Below, piece after piece: positions 27,398 through 38,148 of a stretch of DNA of 64,000 bases. The notes under the pieces were generated by a model. That model was not told the origin of the DNA and made no database searches. It was given only the letters and a program-made list of their open reading frames with translations. The stretch is from an uncultured Pseudomonadota bacterium (GTDB taxonomy: Bacteria; Pseudomonadota; Gammaproteobacteria; Methylococcales; Methylomonadaceae), in assembly GCA_903870545.1 (NCBI GenBank), contig CAIQDI010000032.1, positions 61,835 to 125,834 on the forward strand, written 5' to 3'. A program made the position numbers and the translations under genes. Every line of letters starts with the position of its first letter. Positions within the stretch are counted from its first letter, which is position 1.

Positions 27398-28365
27398 TTC
27401 AACTCTCCCAAAATAGCCAACATCACTTCTACATTCGCAGCGGAATCATTCAACGCGGGAATGTACGAATAATCTTCGCCACCGGCTTCCAGAAAAATAT
27501 GTTTATTTTCCATCGCAATTTCTTCGAGCGTTTCCAAACAATCGACCGCAAAACCAGGACAAACTAAATCTACCGTTTTCACGCCTTCTTTCGGCAAGGC
27601 TTCCAGCGTATCAACACAATAGGGTTTCAACCATTCGGCTTTACCAAAACGGGATTGAAACACTAATCGCCATTCGTTTTCGTTTAACCCCAATTTTGCC
27701 GCCAATAATGCCGCTGTTTTTTGGCATTGATAAAAATACGGATCGCCTTTTTTCGTCAGCATTTCGGGCAAACCGTGAAACGACATGACCAACAATTCAT
27801 TTTTAGGTTTTTCGCGCCACGCCGCTTCAATCGATTTCGCCACCTCCGCAATATAACGCTCATTTTGGTGATAATCGCTAATAAAACGAACGTTCGGCAA
27901 ATGCCACCAAGCGTTTAATTCCTTAATCAGCGAATCGTAAACCGAAGCGGTGGTTGTTGAAGAATACTGCGGATAAAGTGGCAACACGATAATGTCCGTC
28001 ACACCTTGTTCTTTGAATTTGCGTAATTGTGTCGGAATCGATGGTTCGCCGTAACTCATCGCATATTCCACCGACACATTTTCAGAACTCAGTTTTTTTG
28101 CCACATTTTCTGTTAATTGCCGTGTCAAATAAGTGAGTGGCGACCCTTTTTCAGTGTTCCAAATTTTGGCGTAGGCTTTCAGTGATTTTTGTGGTCGAAA
28201 TGGCAAAATAAAACCGTGTAAAATCGGCAACCAAACAAAGCGCGGGATATTCACCACGCGCTTATCGCCCAAAAAATCTTTCAAAAATTTTCGCACCGCT
28301 GGCACGGTAGGTGCCGCTGGCGACCCGAGATTGGTGAGTAATACACCGATTTTTTTATTTGCCAT
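27394..28365 (-). CDS. hemH: Ferrochelatase
   Basis: HemH inserts Fe(II) into protoporphyrin IX, the last step of heme synthesis. The 323-residue protein has [28 protein letters not shown], the AMSYGEPS segment, [16 protein letters not shown], and the catalytic His in [37 protein letters not shown] and [15 protein letters not shown] follow. The pairing with purEK in one transcript is not a standard arrangement. Confidence 0.97.
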   Translation of the reverse strand: MANKKIGVLLTNLGSPAAPTVPAVRKFLKDFLGDKRVVNIPRFVWLPILHGFILPFRPQKSLKAYAKIWNTEKGSPLTYLTRQLTENVAKKLSSENVSVEYAMSYGEPSIPTQLRKFKEQGVTDIIVLPLYPQYSSTTTASVYDSLIKELNAWWHLPNVRFISDYHQNERYIAEVAKSIEAAWREKPKNELLVMSFHGLPEMLTKKGDPYFYQCQKTAALLAAKLGLNENEWRLVFQSRFGKAEWLKPYCVDTLEALPKEGVKTVDLVCPGFAVDCLETLEEIAMENKHIFLEAGGEDYSYIPALNDSAANVEVMLAILGELK

Positions 28366-28374
28366 TGTTAAATC

Positions 28375-28926
28375 CTAGCGACTGATTAAATTTAAAAATT
28401 CAGAACGGGTGCTAATTTCTTTGCGAAAAACACCTTTCATTGACGATGTGGTCATCACCGAATTTTGTTTTTCCACACCGCGCATCATCATGCACAAATG
28501 TTTGGCTTCAATCACAACAGCCACGCCGCGTGCGCCTGTTGCTTCTTCAATGGCATCCGCGATTTGTTTGGTGAGTTTTTCTTGAATTTGCAAGCGTCGC
28601 GCATACATATCAACCACGCGAGCGATTTTCGATAAACCTAACACTTTACCATCCGGCAAATAACCAACGTGGCATTTGCCGATAAATGGCAATAAATGAT
28701 GTTCACAAAGTGAATAAAGTTCGATGTCTTTCACGATGACCATGTCTTCGCTGTCTGCCGTGAAAATCGCGCCATTCAAGACTTCTTCTAAGGTTTTTTC
28801 GTAACCATTATTTAAAAATTTAAAGGCTTTTGCCGCGCGTTTGGGTGTGTCGATTAAACCTTCACGGGTTAAATCTTCGCCAATCGCCGTGATAATTTGA
28901 GCGTAATTTTCTTCCATAACTTTCAT
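28375..28926 (-). CDS. folE: GTP cyclohydrolase I
   Basis: FolE opens tetrahydrofolate synthesis by converting GTP to 7,8-dihydroneopterin triphosphate. The 183-residue protein has the zinc/active-site motif [21 protein letters not shown], the [21 protein letters not shown] segment and the second Cys in [21 protein letters not shown]. It is the first gene of the minus-strand run down to 21136, and a 236-base divergent region separates it from the sensor kinase. Much of that region (28927-29032) shows no recognisable element. Confidence 0.98.
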   Translation of the reverse strand: MKVMEENYAQIITAIGEDLTREGLIDTPKRAAKAFKFLNNGYEKTLEEVLNGAIFTADSEDMVIVKDIELYSLCEHHLLPFIGKCHVGYLPDGKVLGLSKIARVVDMYARRLQIQEKLTKQIADAIEEATGARGVAVVIEAKHLCMMMRGVEKQNSVMTTSSMKGVFRKEISTRSEFLNLISR

Positions 28927-29032
28927 AAACGGTAAATCTCAAGGGGAAAAATAAGTGAATAATGTTAAAAAGTGTAGCACGCTACTTTGATTTGTCACGT
29001 TTTATGGCGCGTTTTATCCTACGCAAAACCCC

Positions 29033-29058
29033 GCACAATCCATTTTCTATGGCATAAT
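29033..29058 (+). promoter_or_regulatory. Putative promoter motif before the sensor kinase (copy 1)
   Basis: GCACAA at 29033-29038, three bases, then ATTTTCTATGGCATAAT (29042-29058). The same arrangement occurs at 34356-34381 before yajC with identical spacing. CATAAT is a reasonable -10, with TATGG just upstream; no standard -35 lies at 17 bases. The kinase ATG is about 100 bases downstream. Confidence 0.4.
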
Positions 29059-29162
29059 GAAAAGCGATTTACCCTTAGATTTCTTGAAAAAATCGCAATA
29101 GTCCGCCCCAACATAAACGTGATGAAATCCACGCCAAACATTTTGTTTTTATATGGATAATT

Positions 29163-32100
29163 ATGAAGCTCTCAGACATCAAAATCGTCACAAAACTTTA
29201 CGGCATTATATTCATCACCTTGATAGGGATGATTGGCATAACGGTAACGAATAATTATCAGACTAATAAAGTATTTGACGCGGCAAATTTCGCCACCCTT
29301 TATGCGGTACCGAGCATTCTTTCCAACAGTAATGCGCTCATTCAATTTTATGCGTTGCGTGTCGCGCTGCGTGACCATGTTTTGACCGAAAATAATGACG
29401 CTAAACTCGTGATTGAGCAAAAATTTTTACAATGCACTGACGAAATAGACAAAATCTTTAACGAATATGAAAAATCTTTCGTTTCAAATGAGGAAGACAA
29501 GCGATTACTTGAAGTCGATAGAGTGTTATTTCAAAAATTTCGTAAAAGTATGGGTTTACCCATCGCATTATCTCGGCAAAATAAGACGACTGAAGCCGTT
29601 GCCGAGTTAGTAACGAATAGTAAAATAGCCGATGACTTCGACGATGCGTTACATACTCACATGGCATTTAACAAAAATCTGGCGGTAGAAAATGCTGAGA
29701 ATGCGTTAGCGACAAAAACATATTCGACGCAAATATCGACGATTTCTTCAATCATAATGGTGATTTTTATCAGCTTAATTGGTTGGATTATTAGCAAGTT
29801 TTATGTGCAAATACCGCTTAACTCCATCATCGAAAGCATAAGAAAAATTGCCAGTGGGCAATTAAAAGAAGAAGTTTATGGCACAGAACGCGGGGATTGC
29901 GTCGGCGACATTGCACGCGCTCTTAAAGTGTTACAAGGCGTTTCGGGTGAAATGGAATTACAACGAATGATGAAGCAATCGCTCGCCGATATTGATCAAG
30001 CCTTAATCACCACGACAAATTACGCTGAATTTGGCGATGCGTTGTCGTCTAAAATTGTACCGATGCTGAACATGGTTTATAGCGCGTTGTATATTTTTGA
30101 TGCTAAAAAACAACTCTTAAATCGCGTCGCGGGTTATGGTTGCGATGATTCGCAGCACACCTCCCATTTTGCGCTCGGTCAAGGATTGGTTGGGCAAGCG
30201 GCAAAAGACGGTAAAAAAATCACCTTAAAACTTCCTGAAAATTCAGGCGTTGTGATCACAACAGGCTTAGGGCAAGCTGGAATCCATGAAGAATTGATTT
30301 TACCGATTATTCATAAAGACCGCCTTTTAGCTGTTTTAGAACTCGGCTCAATGGCGACTATTGATAACTGGGCATCCGAACTTTTAGATAATTTAGTTCC
30401 TATGCTTGCTGAAAAAATGCAAATTTTATCGGGAACAGTTGCCACCGTAGAATTACTCAAGGAAACGCTTGAACAAGCAGACCGAATGGCGCAACAATCC
30501 GCACAGCTTGAAGATCAAACCATCGAAATGGAGATGCAACAAATTGAACTTAAAGACACCGAAGCATGGTTTAGAGGCATTATTGAATCTGCACCTGACG
30601 CAATGCTGATTGTGAATGACAAAGGAGAAATTATTCTATGCAATCCCAAAGCCGAACAGGTTTTCGATTATCCGTCTGGTGAGTTAAATTGGAAATTCAT
30701 TGATCAAGTGATACTTAAAAACGCCCTAGACAGTGAATCCAAGGAACGAATAGGCGTACACAAAGATGGCACTGAATTTCCCGTCGAAATAGGGTTGAGT
30801 GATTTGCCTAATATTGGCGGACGCGGTTCGTGTACATGCGTGACGGTTCGCGACATTACGACGGCAAAACAAACGGCTGTCGAAATTCGTGAAGCCAAAG
30901 ACATCGCTGAAAATGCGACGAAAATGAAATCGAATTTTCTTTCAAATATGAGTCACGAAATTCGCACGCCGATGAATGCCATTATCGGCATGTCATATTT
31001 AGTCATGAAGACAGATTTAACGGTTCGTCAATGTGATTACATTAAGAAAATTCAAAGTGCCAGTCAACATTTGCTCCGCATTATTAACGACGTTTTAGAC
31101 TTCTCGAAAATTGAAGCGGGTAAATTTACGGTTGAAAATGTCGATTTTGAATTTGATAAAGTTTTGGACAATTTAGCCAATCTGATTTCAGAAAAAACCA
31201 ACGAAAGAGGTTTGGAACTTATTTTTGATATTGCGCCCAATGTCCCAAAATATCTGAACGGTGATTCGCTACGTTTAGGTCAAATTTTAATCAATTACGG
31301 CAACAACGCGGTGAAATTTACGGAGCAAGGCGAAATTGTGATCGCCGCCAAAGTCTTAGAAGAAACTAAAAACGATGTCTTTTTAAAATTCAGTGTCAGC
31401 GACACCGGTATTGGTTTAACACCGGAAGGAAAAGCGAAATTATTCCAATCGTTCCAGCAAGCAGATATGTCCACAAGCCGTCAATATGGCGGTACAGGTT
31501 TAGGTTTAGCGATTGCCAAACAACTCGCTGAACTTATGGGTGGTGACGTGGGAGTCGATAGCGAAATTGGCAAAGGTAGCACTTTCTGGTTTACGGCAAG
31601 ATTGGGCAAAGTAAAAGGCACAATTAAAAATTTAGTTCCAAATCTTAATTTACGCGGTTGTCATGTTTTAGTGGTGGACGATAACGAAATGGCACGACAA
31701 ACATTAGAAGATTTATTGGTCGGTATGTCGTTTAAAGTCGAGCAAGCGGATAGCGGCAAAGCAGCATTAAAAGCGATTCAAAAAGCCGACGCAAAAGGCA
31801 CACCATTTGAAGTGGTTTATTTAGATTGGCGGATGCCTGAAATGGATGGTATTGACACGGTCAAAGCGATTCAGCAATTATCGTTAAATAAATACCCACG
31901 ACCTGTGATGGTAACTGCCCACGGACGTGAAGAAGTGATCAAAGAAATGAAAGATTCTGGCATTGAAAATGTGCTGATAAAGCCCGTGAATGCGTCGATT
32001 TTATTTGATATAACGATGCACGTTTTAGGACAAGAAAACGATCAACATGAAGAACAACGCCACACGGTTTATTACAATTCAAATATCTTGGAAAAATTAG

Positions 32101-33134
32101 CGGTTATCAGAGGTGCGTCGATTCTAATTGTGGAAGATAATGAACTGAATCAAGAAGTTGCCATCGGTTTGCTTGAAGACGGCGGCTTTGATATTCATGT
32201 AGCCAGCGATGGTCAAGAAGCCGTTGATATGGTGGCTAAAAATACTTACGACATTGTGTTGATGGATATGCAAATGCCCATCATGGATGGTGTCACGGCG
32301 ACTATTGAAATTCGCAAAGATGCCCGTTTCAAAGATTTGCCGATTGTGGCAATGACCGCTAATGCGATGCAACAAGACCGTGAAAAATGTGCTAAAGCGG
32401 GGATGAATGATTACGTTGCCAAACCGATTGATCACAATGAACTATTCCGTGTATTGCTCAAATGGATAAAACCTAAACAAAATATGGCATTGCCTGAAAC
32501 AATCGCGCGGTCTGTCACTAAAAAGTCAGCTAAACAAAACAGCAATTTGCCCGTGATTGACGGTTTAGATGTTGAATTGGGGTTGAAACGAGTGATTGGT
32601 AAAAAACCGCTTTATTTCAATATGCTGCGTAAATACGTCACGAACCAAGCCAATACGTCAAATGAATTACGCGCGGCATTAGCCGCGAATAATTATGAGG
32701 CAGCTGAACGAGTCGCGCACTCAGCAAAAAGTGTGAGCGGTAATATCGGTGCCACCCATTTACAAGAAATGGCAGCGGATATTGAAAGAATGATTCATGA
32801 ACATGCCACCGCTGACCATATCATTGAGAAAATAGCACCGTTTGAAATCGCGCAAAATGCGCTGATTAACGCGCTTAAATCACACTTATTGCCCACTAAT
32901 CCAGTGATTGCCTCTTTATCTGCTGCCGATATATCCAAAGCGAACGAAGTGTTAGCGACGTTGAATAAATTATTGAGTGAAAATGACAGCGAAGCCGATG
33001 AACTTTTTGAAGATAATTTAGATTTGATTCGGGCTGTTTTAAGAGTGGATATTTTTTCAAAAATGAATAGCGCGATGCAGCAATTTAATTTCAAAAAAGC
33101 GTTAGAACTTTTAAACCAAGCGACAAAATCTTAA
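29163..33134 (+). CDS. Hybrid sensor histidine kinase (HAMP-GAF-PAS-HisKA-HATPase-REC-REC-HPt)
   Basis: The 1323-residue membrane kinase has a first helix at about 10-32, a helical periplasmic domain (about 33-185) of the four-helix-bundle MCP type, and a second helix at about 190-212. HAMP, GAF (about 285-425), a coiled coil and PAS (about 470-570) follow. HisKA has His598 in [14 protein letters not shown], then the HATPase with [10 protein letters not shown] and [12 protein letters not shown]. There are two receiver domains, with phospho-acceptors Asp888 ([11 protein letters not shown]) and Asp1035 ([11 protein letters not shown]), and a C-terminal HPt with His1186 ([10 protein letters not shown]). 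All relay residues are present. The output regulator with HD-GYP lies 23 bases downstream and is the likely partner. Confidence 0.95.
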   Translation: MKLSDIKIVTKLYGIIFITLIGMIGITVTNNYQTNKVFDAANFATLYAVPSILSNSNALIQFYALRVALRDHVLTENNDAKLVIEQKFLQCTDEIDKIFNEYEKSFVSNEEDKRLLEVDRVLFQKFRKSMGLPIALSRQNKTTEAVAELVTNSKIADDFDDALHTHMAFNKNLAVENAENALATKTYSTQISTISSIIMVIFISLIGWIISKFYVQIPLNSIIESIRKIASGQLKEEVYGTERGDCVGDIARALKVLQGVSGEMELQRMMKQSLADIDQALITTTNYAEFGDALSSKIVPMLNMVYSALYIFDAKKQLLNRVAGYGCDDSQHTSHFALGQGLVGQAAKDGKKITLKLPENSGVVITTGLGQAGIHEELILPIIHKDRLLAVLELGSMATIDNWASELLDNLVPMLAEKMQILSGTVATVELLKETLEQADRMAQQSAQLEDQTIEMEMQQIELKDTEAWFRGIIESAPDAMLIVNDKGEIILCNPKAEQVFDYPSGELNWKFIDQVILKNALDSESKERIGVHKDGTEFPVEIGLSDLPNIGGRGSCTCVTVRDITTAKQTAVEIREAKDIAENATKMKSNFLSNMSHEIRTPMNAIIGMSYLVMKTDLTVRQCDYIKKIQSASQHLLRIINDVLDFSKIEAGKFTVENVDFEFDKVLDNLANLISEKTNERGLELIFDIAPNVPKYLNGDSLRLGQILINYGNNAVKFTEQGEIVIAAKVLEETKNDVFLKFSVSDTGIGLTPEGKAKLFQSFQQADMSTSRQYGGTGLGLAIAKQLAELMGGDVGVDSEIGKGSTFWFTARLGKVKGTIKNLVPNLNLRGCHVLVVDDNEMARQTLEDLLVGMSFKVEQADSGKAALKAIQKADAKGTPFEVVYLDWRMPEMDGIDTVKAIQQLSLNKYPRPVMVTAHGREEVIKEMKDSGIENVLIKPVNASILFDITMHVLGQENDQHEEQRHTVYYNSNILEKLAVIRGASILIVEDNELNQEVAIGLLEDGGFDIHVASDGQEAVDMVAKNTYDIVLMDMQMPIMDGVTATIEIRKDARFKDLPIVAMTANAMQQDREKCAKAGMNDYVAKPIDHNELFRVLLKWIKPKQNMALPETIARSVTKKSAKQNSNLPVIDGLDVELGLKRVIGKKPLYFNMLRKYVTNQANTSNELRAALAANNYEAAERVAHSAKSVSGNIGATHLQEMAADIERMIHEHATADHIIEKIAPFEIAQNALINALKSHLLPTNPVIASLSAADISKANEVLATLNKLLSENDSEADELFEDNLDLIRAVLRVDIFSKMNSAMQQFNFKKALELLNQATKS

Positions 33135-33157
33135 TCCCACTATTTTAGGTAAAAATT

Positions 33158-34309
33158 ATGACTGAAGTACAAAAACCTACCATTTTAGTGGTCGATGACA
33201 CGCCTGATAACTTAAAACTTGTGAGCGGTTTACTGCGTGATAATTACAGAGTGAAGTTAGCGAACAGTGGTGAATTCGCGCTTGAAATCGCGCAATCCGC
33301 ATTCCCACCGGATTTGATTTTGCTCGATATTATGATGCCTGAAATGGATGGTTATACCGTTTGTTTCCACTTGAAAGCAAATCCAAAAACGGCACATATT
33401 CCTGTTATTTTTCTGACTGCGAAAGTTGAAATTTCTGATGAAACCAAAGGCTTTGAACTTGGCGCGGTTGATTACATTACGAAACCTATTAGTCCACCGA
33501 TTATCATGTCACGAGTGGCAGCGCATTTAGCGATGAAAAAAATGCAAGATATGTTGCGTGATCAAAATCACTTTTTAGAAATGGAAGTACAAAAACGCAC
33601 TGCTGAAGTCGATGCCATTCAAGATGTGACGATTCACGCGATGGCTTCGTTGGCTGAAACACGCGACAGAGATACCGGTAATCACATTCGCCGCACGCAA
33701 CATTACGTTAAATTACTGGCTGAAAAGTTACGCAAGCATCCGCGTTTTTGTGTATTTTTAGATGACGATCATACGATTAAAATGTTATTCAAATCTGCGC
33801 CGTTACACGACATTGGCAAAGTCGGTATTCCCGATAAAATTTTGCTCAAACCGGGTCGATTTGAATCCTATGAATTTGAAATTATGAAAAGCCACACCAC
33901 GCTTGGACGTAACGCGATTATTCAAGCGGAAAAGGAATTAGGTTTAGAAGTGCTTTTTTTGAGTTTGGCAAAAGAAATCGCCTATGGACATCAAGAAAAA
34001 TGGGATGGATCGGGTTATCCACAGGGATTATCTGGCGATAATATTCCTATTTCGGCACGCTTAATGGCGGTGGCGGATGTTTACGATGCGCTAATTTCAC
34101 GCCGGGTTTATAAGCTGGGTATGTCACACGAAAAAGCCGTGCAAATTATTAAAGAAGGTCGAGGGACACACTTTGATCCCGATATGGTTGATGCGTTTAT
34201 TTACTTACAACACGAATTTAGAATTATTGCGGCGCGTTTTGCTGATTCGGATGCCGACATGGCGAGAAAGGCGGAATACATAGCCATTTCAATTACTGAA
34301 AAAGTGTAA
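33158..34309 (+). CDS. Response regulator with HD-GYP c-di-GMP phosphodiesterase domain
   Basis: The 383-residue protein joins a receiver (VVDDTPDNLKLV, phospho-acceptor Asp57 in ILLDIMMPEMDGY, Lys in FLTAKVEIS) to a short coiled linker (about 125-150) and an HD-GYP domain. The latter has TGNHIRRTQHYV, the metal pair His217-Asp218 in LHDIGKVGIPDKIL, HTTLGRNAI and DGSGYPQGL (GYP at 286-288). Such proteins hydrolyse c-di-GMP when phosphorylated. It is 23 bases from the hybrid kinase and probably takes its phosphate from the HPt. The orn gene at 16839 would clear the pGpG product. Confidence 0.95.
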   Translation: MTEVQKPTILVVDDTPDNLKLVSGLLRDNYRVKLANSGEFALEIAQSAFPPDLILLDIMMPEMDGYTVCFHLKANPKTAHIPVIFLTAKVEISDETKGFELGAVDYITKPISPPIIMSRVAAHLAMKKMQDMLRDQNHFLEMEVQKRTAEVDAIQDVTIHAMASLAETRDRDTGNHIRRTQHYVKLLAEKLRKHPRFCVFLDDDHTIKMLFKSAPLHDIGKVGIPDKILLKPGRFESYEFEIMKSHTTLGRNAIIQAEKELGLEVLFLSLAKEIAYGHQEKWDGSGYPQGLSGDNIPISARLMAVADVYDALISRRVYKLGMSHEKAVQIIKEGRGTHFDPDMVDAFIYLQHEFRIIAARFADSDADMARKAEYIAISITEKV

Positions 34310-34355
34310 TTTTAAAACCGAACCTAAACATGAATAACCACTGAATCCAAAAGCA

Positions 34356-34381
34356 GCACAACAAATTTTCTATGGCATAAT
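34356..34381 (+). promoter_or_regulatory. Putative promoter motif before yajC (copy 2)
   Basis: GCACAA (34356-34361), three bases, then ATTTTCTATGGCATAAT (34365-34381), matching the copy at 29033-29058 in sequence and spacing. It lies 56 bases before the yajC ATG, which has an AGGA ribosome binding site. CATAAT would be the -10. Confidence 0.45.
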
Positions 34382-34436
34382 AACCGCCGTTTCAGTTCTT
34401 TTTTCACACACACTATAAAAACAACGAGGATATACA

Positions 34437-34787
34437 ATGAGTTTTTTCATTTCTGATGCTTTAGCTGAAGGCGGCGCAGCCGCTGCACAAGAACCCGGTA
34501 TTTTGGGAATGGCGTTTCCTTTAGGCGTTTTAGCATTTTTTTACATGCTGTTTTTACGTCCTCAAGCCAAACGTGCTAAAGAAAAAAAACAAATGGTTGA
34601 AGCATTAGCGAAAGGCGTGGAAGTGGTGACTTCAGGGGGTATTTTGGGCAGAGTTGCTGAAGTCGATGATAACTTTGTCAAAATTGAAATTAGCGATAAT
34701 ACGTTTATTCAAGTACAACGTCACAACATCGAAAGCATGATGCCAAAAGGCACTTACAAAGCTATGCACAGAAAAGTGACTCAATAA
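34437..34787 (+). CDS. yajC: Sec translocase accessory subunit YajC
   Basis: YajC is a small inner-membrane partner of SecDF. The 116-residue protein has an N-terminal Ala/Gly-rich stretch, one helix (GILGMAFPLGVLAFFYMLFLRPQ) and the cytoplasmic domain EVVTSGGILGRVAEVDDNFVKIEI. It heads yajC-secD-secF. tgt and queA, which often precede it in gammaproteobacteria, are not here; the HD-GYP gene is upstream. Confidence 0.95.
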   Translation: MSFFISDALAEGGAAAAQEPGILGMAFPLGVLAFFYMLFLRPQAKRAKEKKQMVEALAKGVEVVTSGGILGRVAEVDDNFVKIEISDNTFIQVQRHNIESMMPKGTYKAMHRKVTQ

Positions 34788-34805
34788 ACACGCGGAATAA
34801 ACGTA

Positions 34806-36650
34806 ATGCAAAACCATTTCTCTCTTTGGAAAAATATCAGCATCATTGTGATGTTTTTAATTTCCATTATTTACTCGTTGCCCAATTTGTACGGCGACGA
34901 TCCAGCGGTTCAAATTTCACACATTGTGAATAAACTCACCCAAGCGCAAGCCAGCGATATTGAAGCGACTATTAAAACCACCGGCGCACCGCTCAAAACG
35001 TTTGAGTTTAAAAACGGTAAAGTGTTGGCGCGTTTGACGAATGCTGACGATCAAATGAAAGTCGCGGATTTACTGCGCGATAAAATGGGCAATGATTACA
35101 CCGTGGCGTTAAATCTCGCACCGACAACGCCTGCGTGGTTGCAATCCATTGGCGCAAAAGCGATGTATTTGGGCTTGGATTTACGCGGTGGGGTGCATTT
35201 TCTGCTCGAAGTGGATACGGATGCCGCCGTTAAACAAGCCGAAGAGCGTTATAACGACGATTTACGGTTAGCGTTGCGCGATGCGAAAATTCATTATCAA
35301 GCCATTTCTAAAGATAGCGGTTTTATTAAAATTACCTTGAAATCGGCAGACGAAAAACCTGAATTATTATTATTGCTGAATAAAGATTTTCACGGTTTGA
35401 CGGTGAAAGAACCGGAAGCGGCGGAACAAGTTTGGTTGCAAATTTCGGAAACTGACGCGCGTGAAATCAAAAAATTCGCGGTCGCGCAAAACATGACGAC
35501 GTTGCGGAATCGGGTGAATGAATTGGGTGTAGCTGAACCTGTGATTCAACAACAAGGCGAAAACCGCATCATGGTTCAATTGCCGGGTGTGCAAGATACG
35601 TCACGTGCCAAAGAAATTTTAGGCACCACCGCCACGTTGGAATATCGTTTAGTCGATACGGAACACGATGTGCAACAAGCGGTTTCGGGTCATTCGCCGA
35701 TTGGTAGCCGTTTGTATTATGAAAAAAATGGCAATCCGATTTTGCTCGATAAACGCATTATTATTACCGGTGATCAAATTGTCGATGCGTCTTCCAGTAG
35801 CGATGACGATGGTCGTCCGTCGGTGAGTATTTCGTTGAACGGGATTGGCGCGTCGAAAATGGGCAAACTCACCCAAATCAGCATCGGCAAACCGATGGCG
35901 GTGGTGTTTATTGAATACAAAAACGAAACGCGCATTGTGAACGGTCAAAAAGTTCGCCACAAAGAAAAGGTCGAAAAAGTGATTAGTGTCGCGACCATTC
36001 AAGGTGTATTCAGCAAACGTTTTCAAACGACCGGTTTAGACAGTCCTCAAGAAGCGCGTAATTTGTCGTTGCTTTTAAGAGCCGGCGCACTCGCGGCACC
36101 GGTTGATATTGTGGAAGAACGCACCGTCGGTCCAAGTCTTGGTCAAGATAATATCAACAAAGGCATGATGTCATTTATCGTTGGTTTTGCGTTAGTCGTT
36201 TTGTTTATGGCGGTTTATTACAAACTGTTCGGCATGATTGCGAATGCGGCGTTGGCGTTTAACGTAGTGATTGTGGTGGCGGTTTTATCGATGTTACAAG
36301 CAACGTTGACGCTTCCCGGTATTGCGGGAATTATTTTAACGGTCGGTATGTCGGTCGATGCAAACGTGTTGATTTTTGAGCGAATTAAGGAAGAAATCAA
36401 CAATGGCAACACGCCGCAATCGTCTATTTTCAGTGGTTACGATAAAGCCTTTGCGACGATTTTAGATTCGCATTTCACCAATTTAGTCGTGGCAATTGTG
36501 TTATTTGCTTTCGGTACGGGTTCGGTGAAAGGTTTTGCGGTGACGTTGATTATCGGGATTTTGTCGTCAATGTTCACGGCGATTACCGGCACTCGGATGA
36601 TTATCAACTGGATTTACGGCGACAAGCACGTTGAGAAATTGTCGATTTAG
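34806..36650 (+). CDS. secD: Protein-export membrane protein SecD
   Basis: SecD uses the proton gradient to help pull secreted proteins across the inner membrane, with SecF and YajC. The 614-residue protein has an N-terminal helix (ISIIVMFLISIIYSLPNLYG), the large periplasmic domain with LGLDLRGGVHFLLEVD and TTATLEYRLVDTE, and the C-terminal five-helix RND-like part beginning at SLGQDNINKGM. It includes LTLPGIAGIILTVGMSVDANVLIFERIKEE. Length is typical. Confidence 0.98.
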   Translation: MQNHFSLWKNISIIVMFLISIIYSLPNLYGDDPAVQISHIVNKLTQAQASDIEATIKTTGAPLKTFEFKNGKVLARLTNADDQMKVADLLRDKMGNDYTVALNLAPTTPAWLQSIGAKAMYLGLDLRGGVHFLLEVDTDAAVKQAEERYNDDLRLALRDAKIHYQAISKDSGFIKITLKSADEKPELLLLLNKDFHGLTVKEPEAAEQVWLQISETDAREIKKFAVAQNMTTLRNRVNELGVAEPVIQQQGENRIMVQLPGVQDTSRAKEILGTTATLEYRLVDTEHDVQQAVSGHSPIGSRLYYEKNGNPILLDKRIIITGDQIVDASSSSDDDGRPSVSISLNGIGASKMGKLTQISIGKPMAVVFIEYKNETRIVNGQKVRHKEKVEKVISVATIQGVFSKRFQTTGLDSPQEARNLSLLLRAGALAAPVDIVEERTVGPSLGQDNINKGMMSFIVGFALVVLFMAVYYKLFGMIANAALAFNVVIVVAVLSMLQATLTLPGIAGIILTVGMSVDANVLIFERIKEEINNGNTPQSSIFSGYDKAFATILDSHFTNLVVAIVLFAFGTGSVKGFAVTLIIGILSSMFTAITGTRMIINWIYGDKHVEKLSI

Positions 36651-36721
36651 AAAATGCCAACGGGTGGGCGAATTTTTTGCCTGCCCATTTCACGCTGAAA
36701 CCCTCATTTAGAATTCAAAAA

Positions 36722-37648
36722 ATGAAAACAACAAACATCAATTTTATTGGCAATCGCCATATCGCCCTGATTTTTTCGGGCGTACTTTCCCTGATTTCGA
36801 TTATCTCGCTCGCCACGCAAGGCTTGCACATGGGCATCGACTTCACCGGCGGCACACTTATCGAAGTCGGCTATCAACAACCTGCCGATTTAAACGCGCT
36901 TCGGCAAAAACTCGACGCGGAAGGTTTTGAAAGCGCGACGGTGCAAAATTTTGGCACGGCGAAAGACGTGTTAATTCGCCTGAAACTTCAAGAAGGCGTG
37001 AGCAGCGCGGATTTAAGCACCAAAGTATTAGAAAGTATTAACAAAGATGTCGCCACACCAGCCAGTTTGCGCCGCGTCGAATTCGTGGGGCCGCAAGTTG
37101 GCGACGATTTAGCGGAAGACGGATTTTTAGCATTGCTGTATTCGTCGCTAGCCATTTTGGTGTACATCGCGTGGCGATTCGAATGGAAATTTTCGCTCGG
37201 CGCGATTATCGCTACGTTTCACGACGTAATTGTCACGTTGGGATTATTTTCGTTGCTCGGTTTAGAGTTTGATTTAACGGTTTTGGCGGCAGTTTTAGCC
37301 TTAATCGGTTATTCGCTCAACGATACGATTGTGGTTTATGACCGAATTCGTGAAAATTTCCGCGCGTTGCGTGATAAATCGACCGAAGAAATTATGAATA
37401 TTTCGGTCAACGTCACGTTGAGCCGCACGATCATGACCTCGTTGACGGTTTTATTGGTGTTAGTGTCGCTGTTTTTCTTGGGCGGTGAAACGATTCATAA
37501 TTTCGCGCTGGTGCTTTTATTTGGCGTATTTTTCGGCACTTATTCATCGATTTTTATCGCCAGTCCAGCGGCGTTGATGTTGGGAATTAGCCCCGCAGAT
37601 TTGATGATTCCCTTGAAAGACAATTCGGACATCGCGCATTTGCCTTAA
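36722..37648 (+). CDS. secF: Protein-export membrane protein SecF
   Basis: The partner of SecD. With the start at 36722 the protein has 308 residues and begins MKTTNINFIGNRHIALIFSG; an upstream TTG at 36677 would add 15 residues unlike SecF, so it was not used. Motifs are GIDFTGGTLIEVGYQ, VEFVGPQVGDDLAEDG, LAAVLALIGYSLNDTIVVYDRIREN and SRTIMTSLTVLLVLVSLFFLGG. Six helices follow the RND pattern. It sits about 70 bases after secD. Confidence 0.97.
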   Translation: MKTTNINFIGNRHIALIFSGVLSLISIISLATQGLHMGIDFTGGTLIEVGYQQPADLNALRQKLDAEGFESATVQNFGTAKDVLIRLKLQEGVSSADLSTKVLESINKDVATPASLRRVEFVGPQVGDDLAEDGFLALLYSSLAILVYIAWRFEWKFSLGAIIATFHDVIVTLGLFSLLGLEFDLTVLAAVLALIGYSLNDTIVVYDRIRENFRALRDKSTEEIMNISVNVTLSRTIMTSLTVLLVLVSLFFLGGETIHNFALVLLFGVFFGTYSSIFIASPAALMLGISPADLMIPLKDNSDIAHLP

Positions 37649-37674
37649 CCACATAGCTTTTAATCCGCTATAAT
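37645..37674 (+). promoter_or_regulatory. Sigma-70-type promoter of ndk
   Basis: TTAACC (37645-37650) and TATAAT (37669-37674) with an 18-base spacer, about 43 bases upstream of the ndk ATG. The -35 is a 4-of-6 match. An AGGAG ribosome binding site follows. Confidence 0.55.
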
Positions 37675-37716
37675 TCGCAATCATTTTTTAATTTAATTTT
37701 TAGGAGTTTAAAAACC

Positions 37717-38148
37717 ATGGCAATCGAACGTACTTTTTCTATCATCAAACCTGACGCAGTAGCCAAAAATGTCATCGGCGAAATTTACAGCCGTTTTGAA
37801 AAAAACGACTTGAAAATCGTTGCCGCGAAAATGGTTCATTTGACGAAAGACCAAGCAGAAGGTTTTTATGCTGAACACAGCGAACGCGGTTTTTTCGGTG
37901 ATTTAGTGTCTTTCATGATTTCTGGCCCTGTCATTATGCAAGTTTTAGAAGGCGAAAACGCGGTTTTAAAACACCGTGACATCATGGGCGCAACGAATCC
38001 AAAAGAAGCCGCCGCTGGTACAATCCGCGCTGATTTCGCGGCAAGCATTGACGAAAATGCGGTTCACGGTTCGGATGCAGTAGAAACCGCCGCACGCGAA
38101 ATTGCTTATTTCTTCTCAGCTGATGAACTTTGTGAAAGAACTCGTTAA
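37717..38148 (+). CDS. ndk: Nucleoside diphosphate kinase
   Basis: Ndk transfers phosphate between nucleoside triphosphates and diphosphates via a phospho-histidine. The 143-residue protein has [59 protein letters not shown] and the active-site His in [17 protein letters not shown]. The ribosome binding site is strong (AGGAG). The end overlaps the rlmN start region. Confidence 0.98.
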   Translation: MAIERTFSIIKPDAVAKNVIGEIYSRFEKNDLKIVAAKMVHLTKDQAEGFYAEHSERGFFGDLVSFMISGPVIMQVLEGENAVLKHRDIMGATNPKEAAAGTIRADFAASIDENAVHGSDAVETAAREIAYFFSADELCERTR

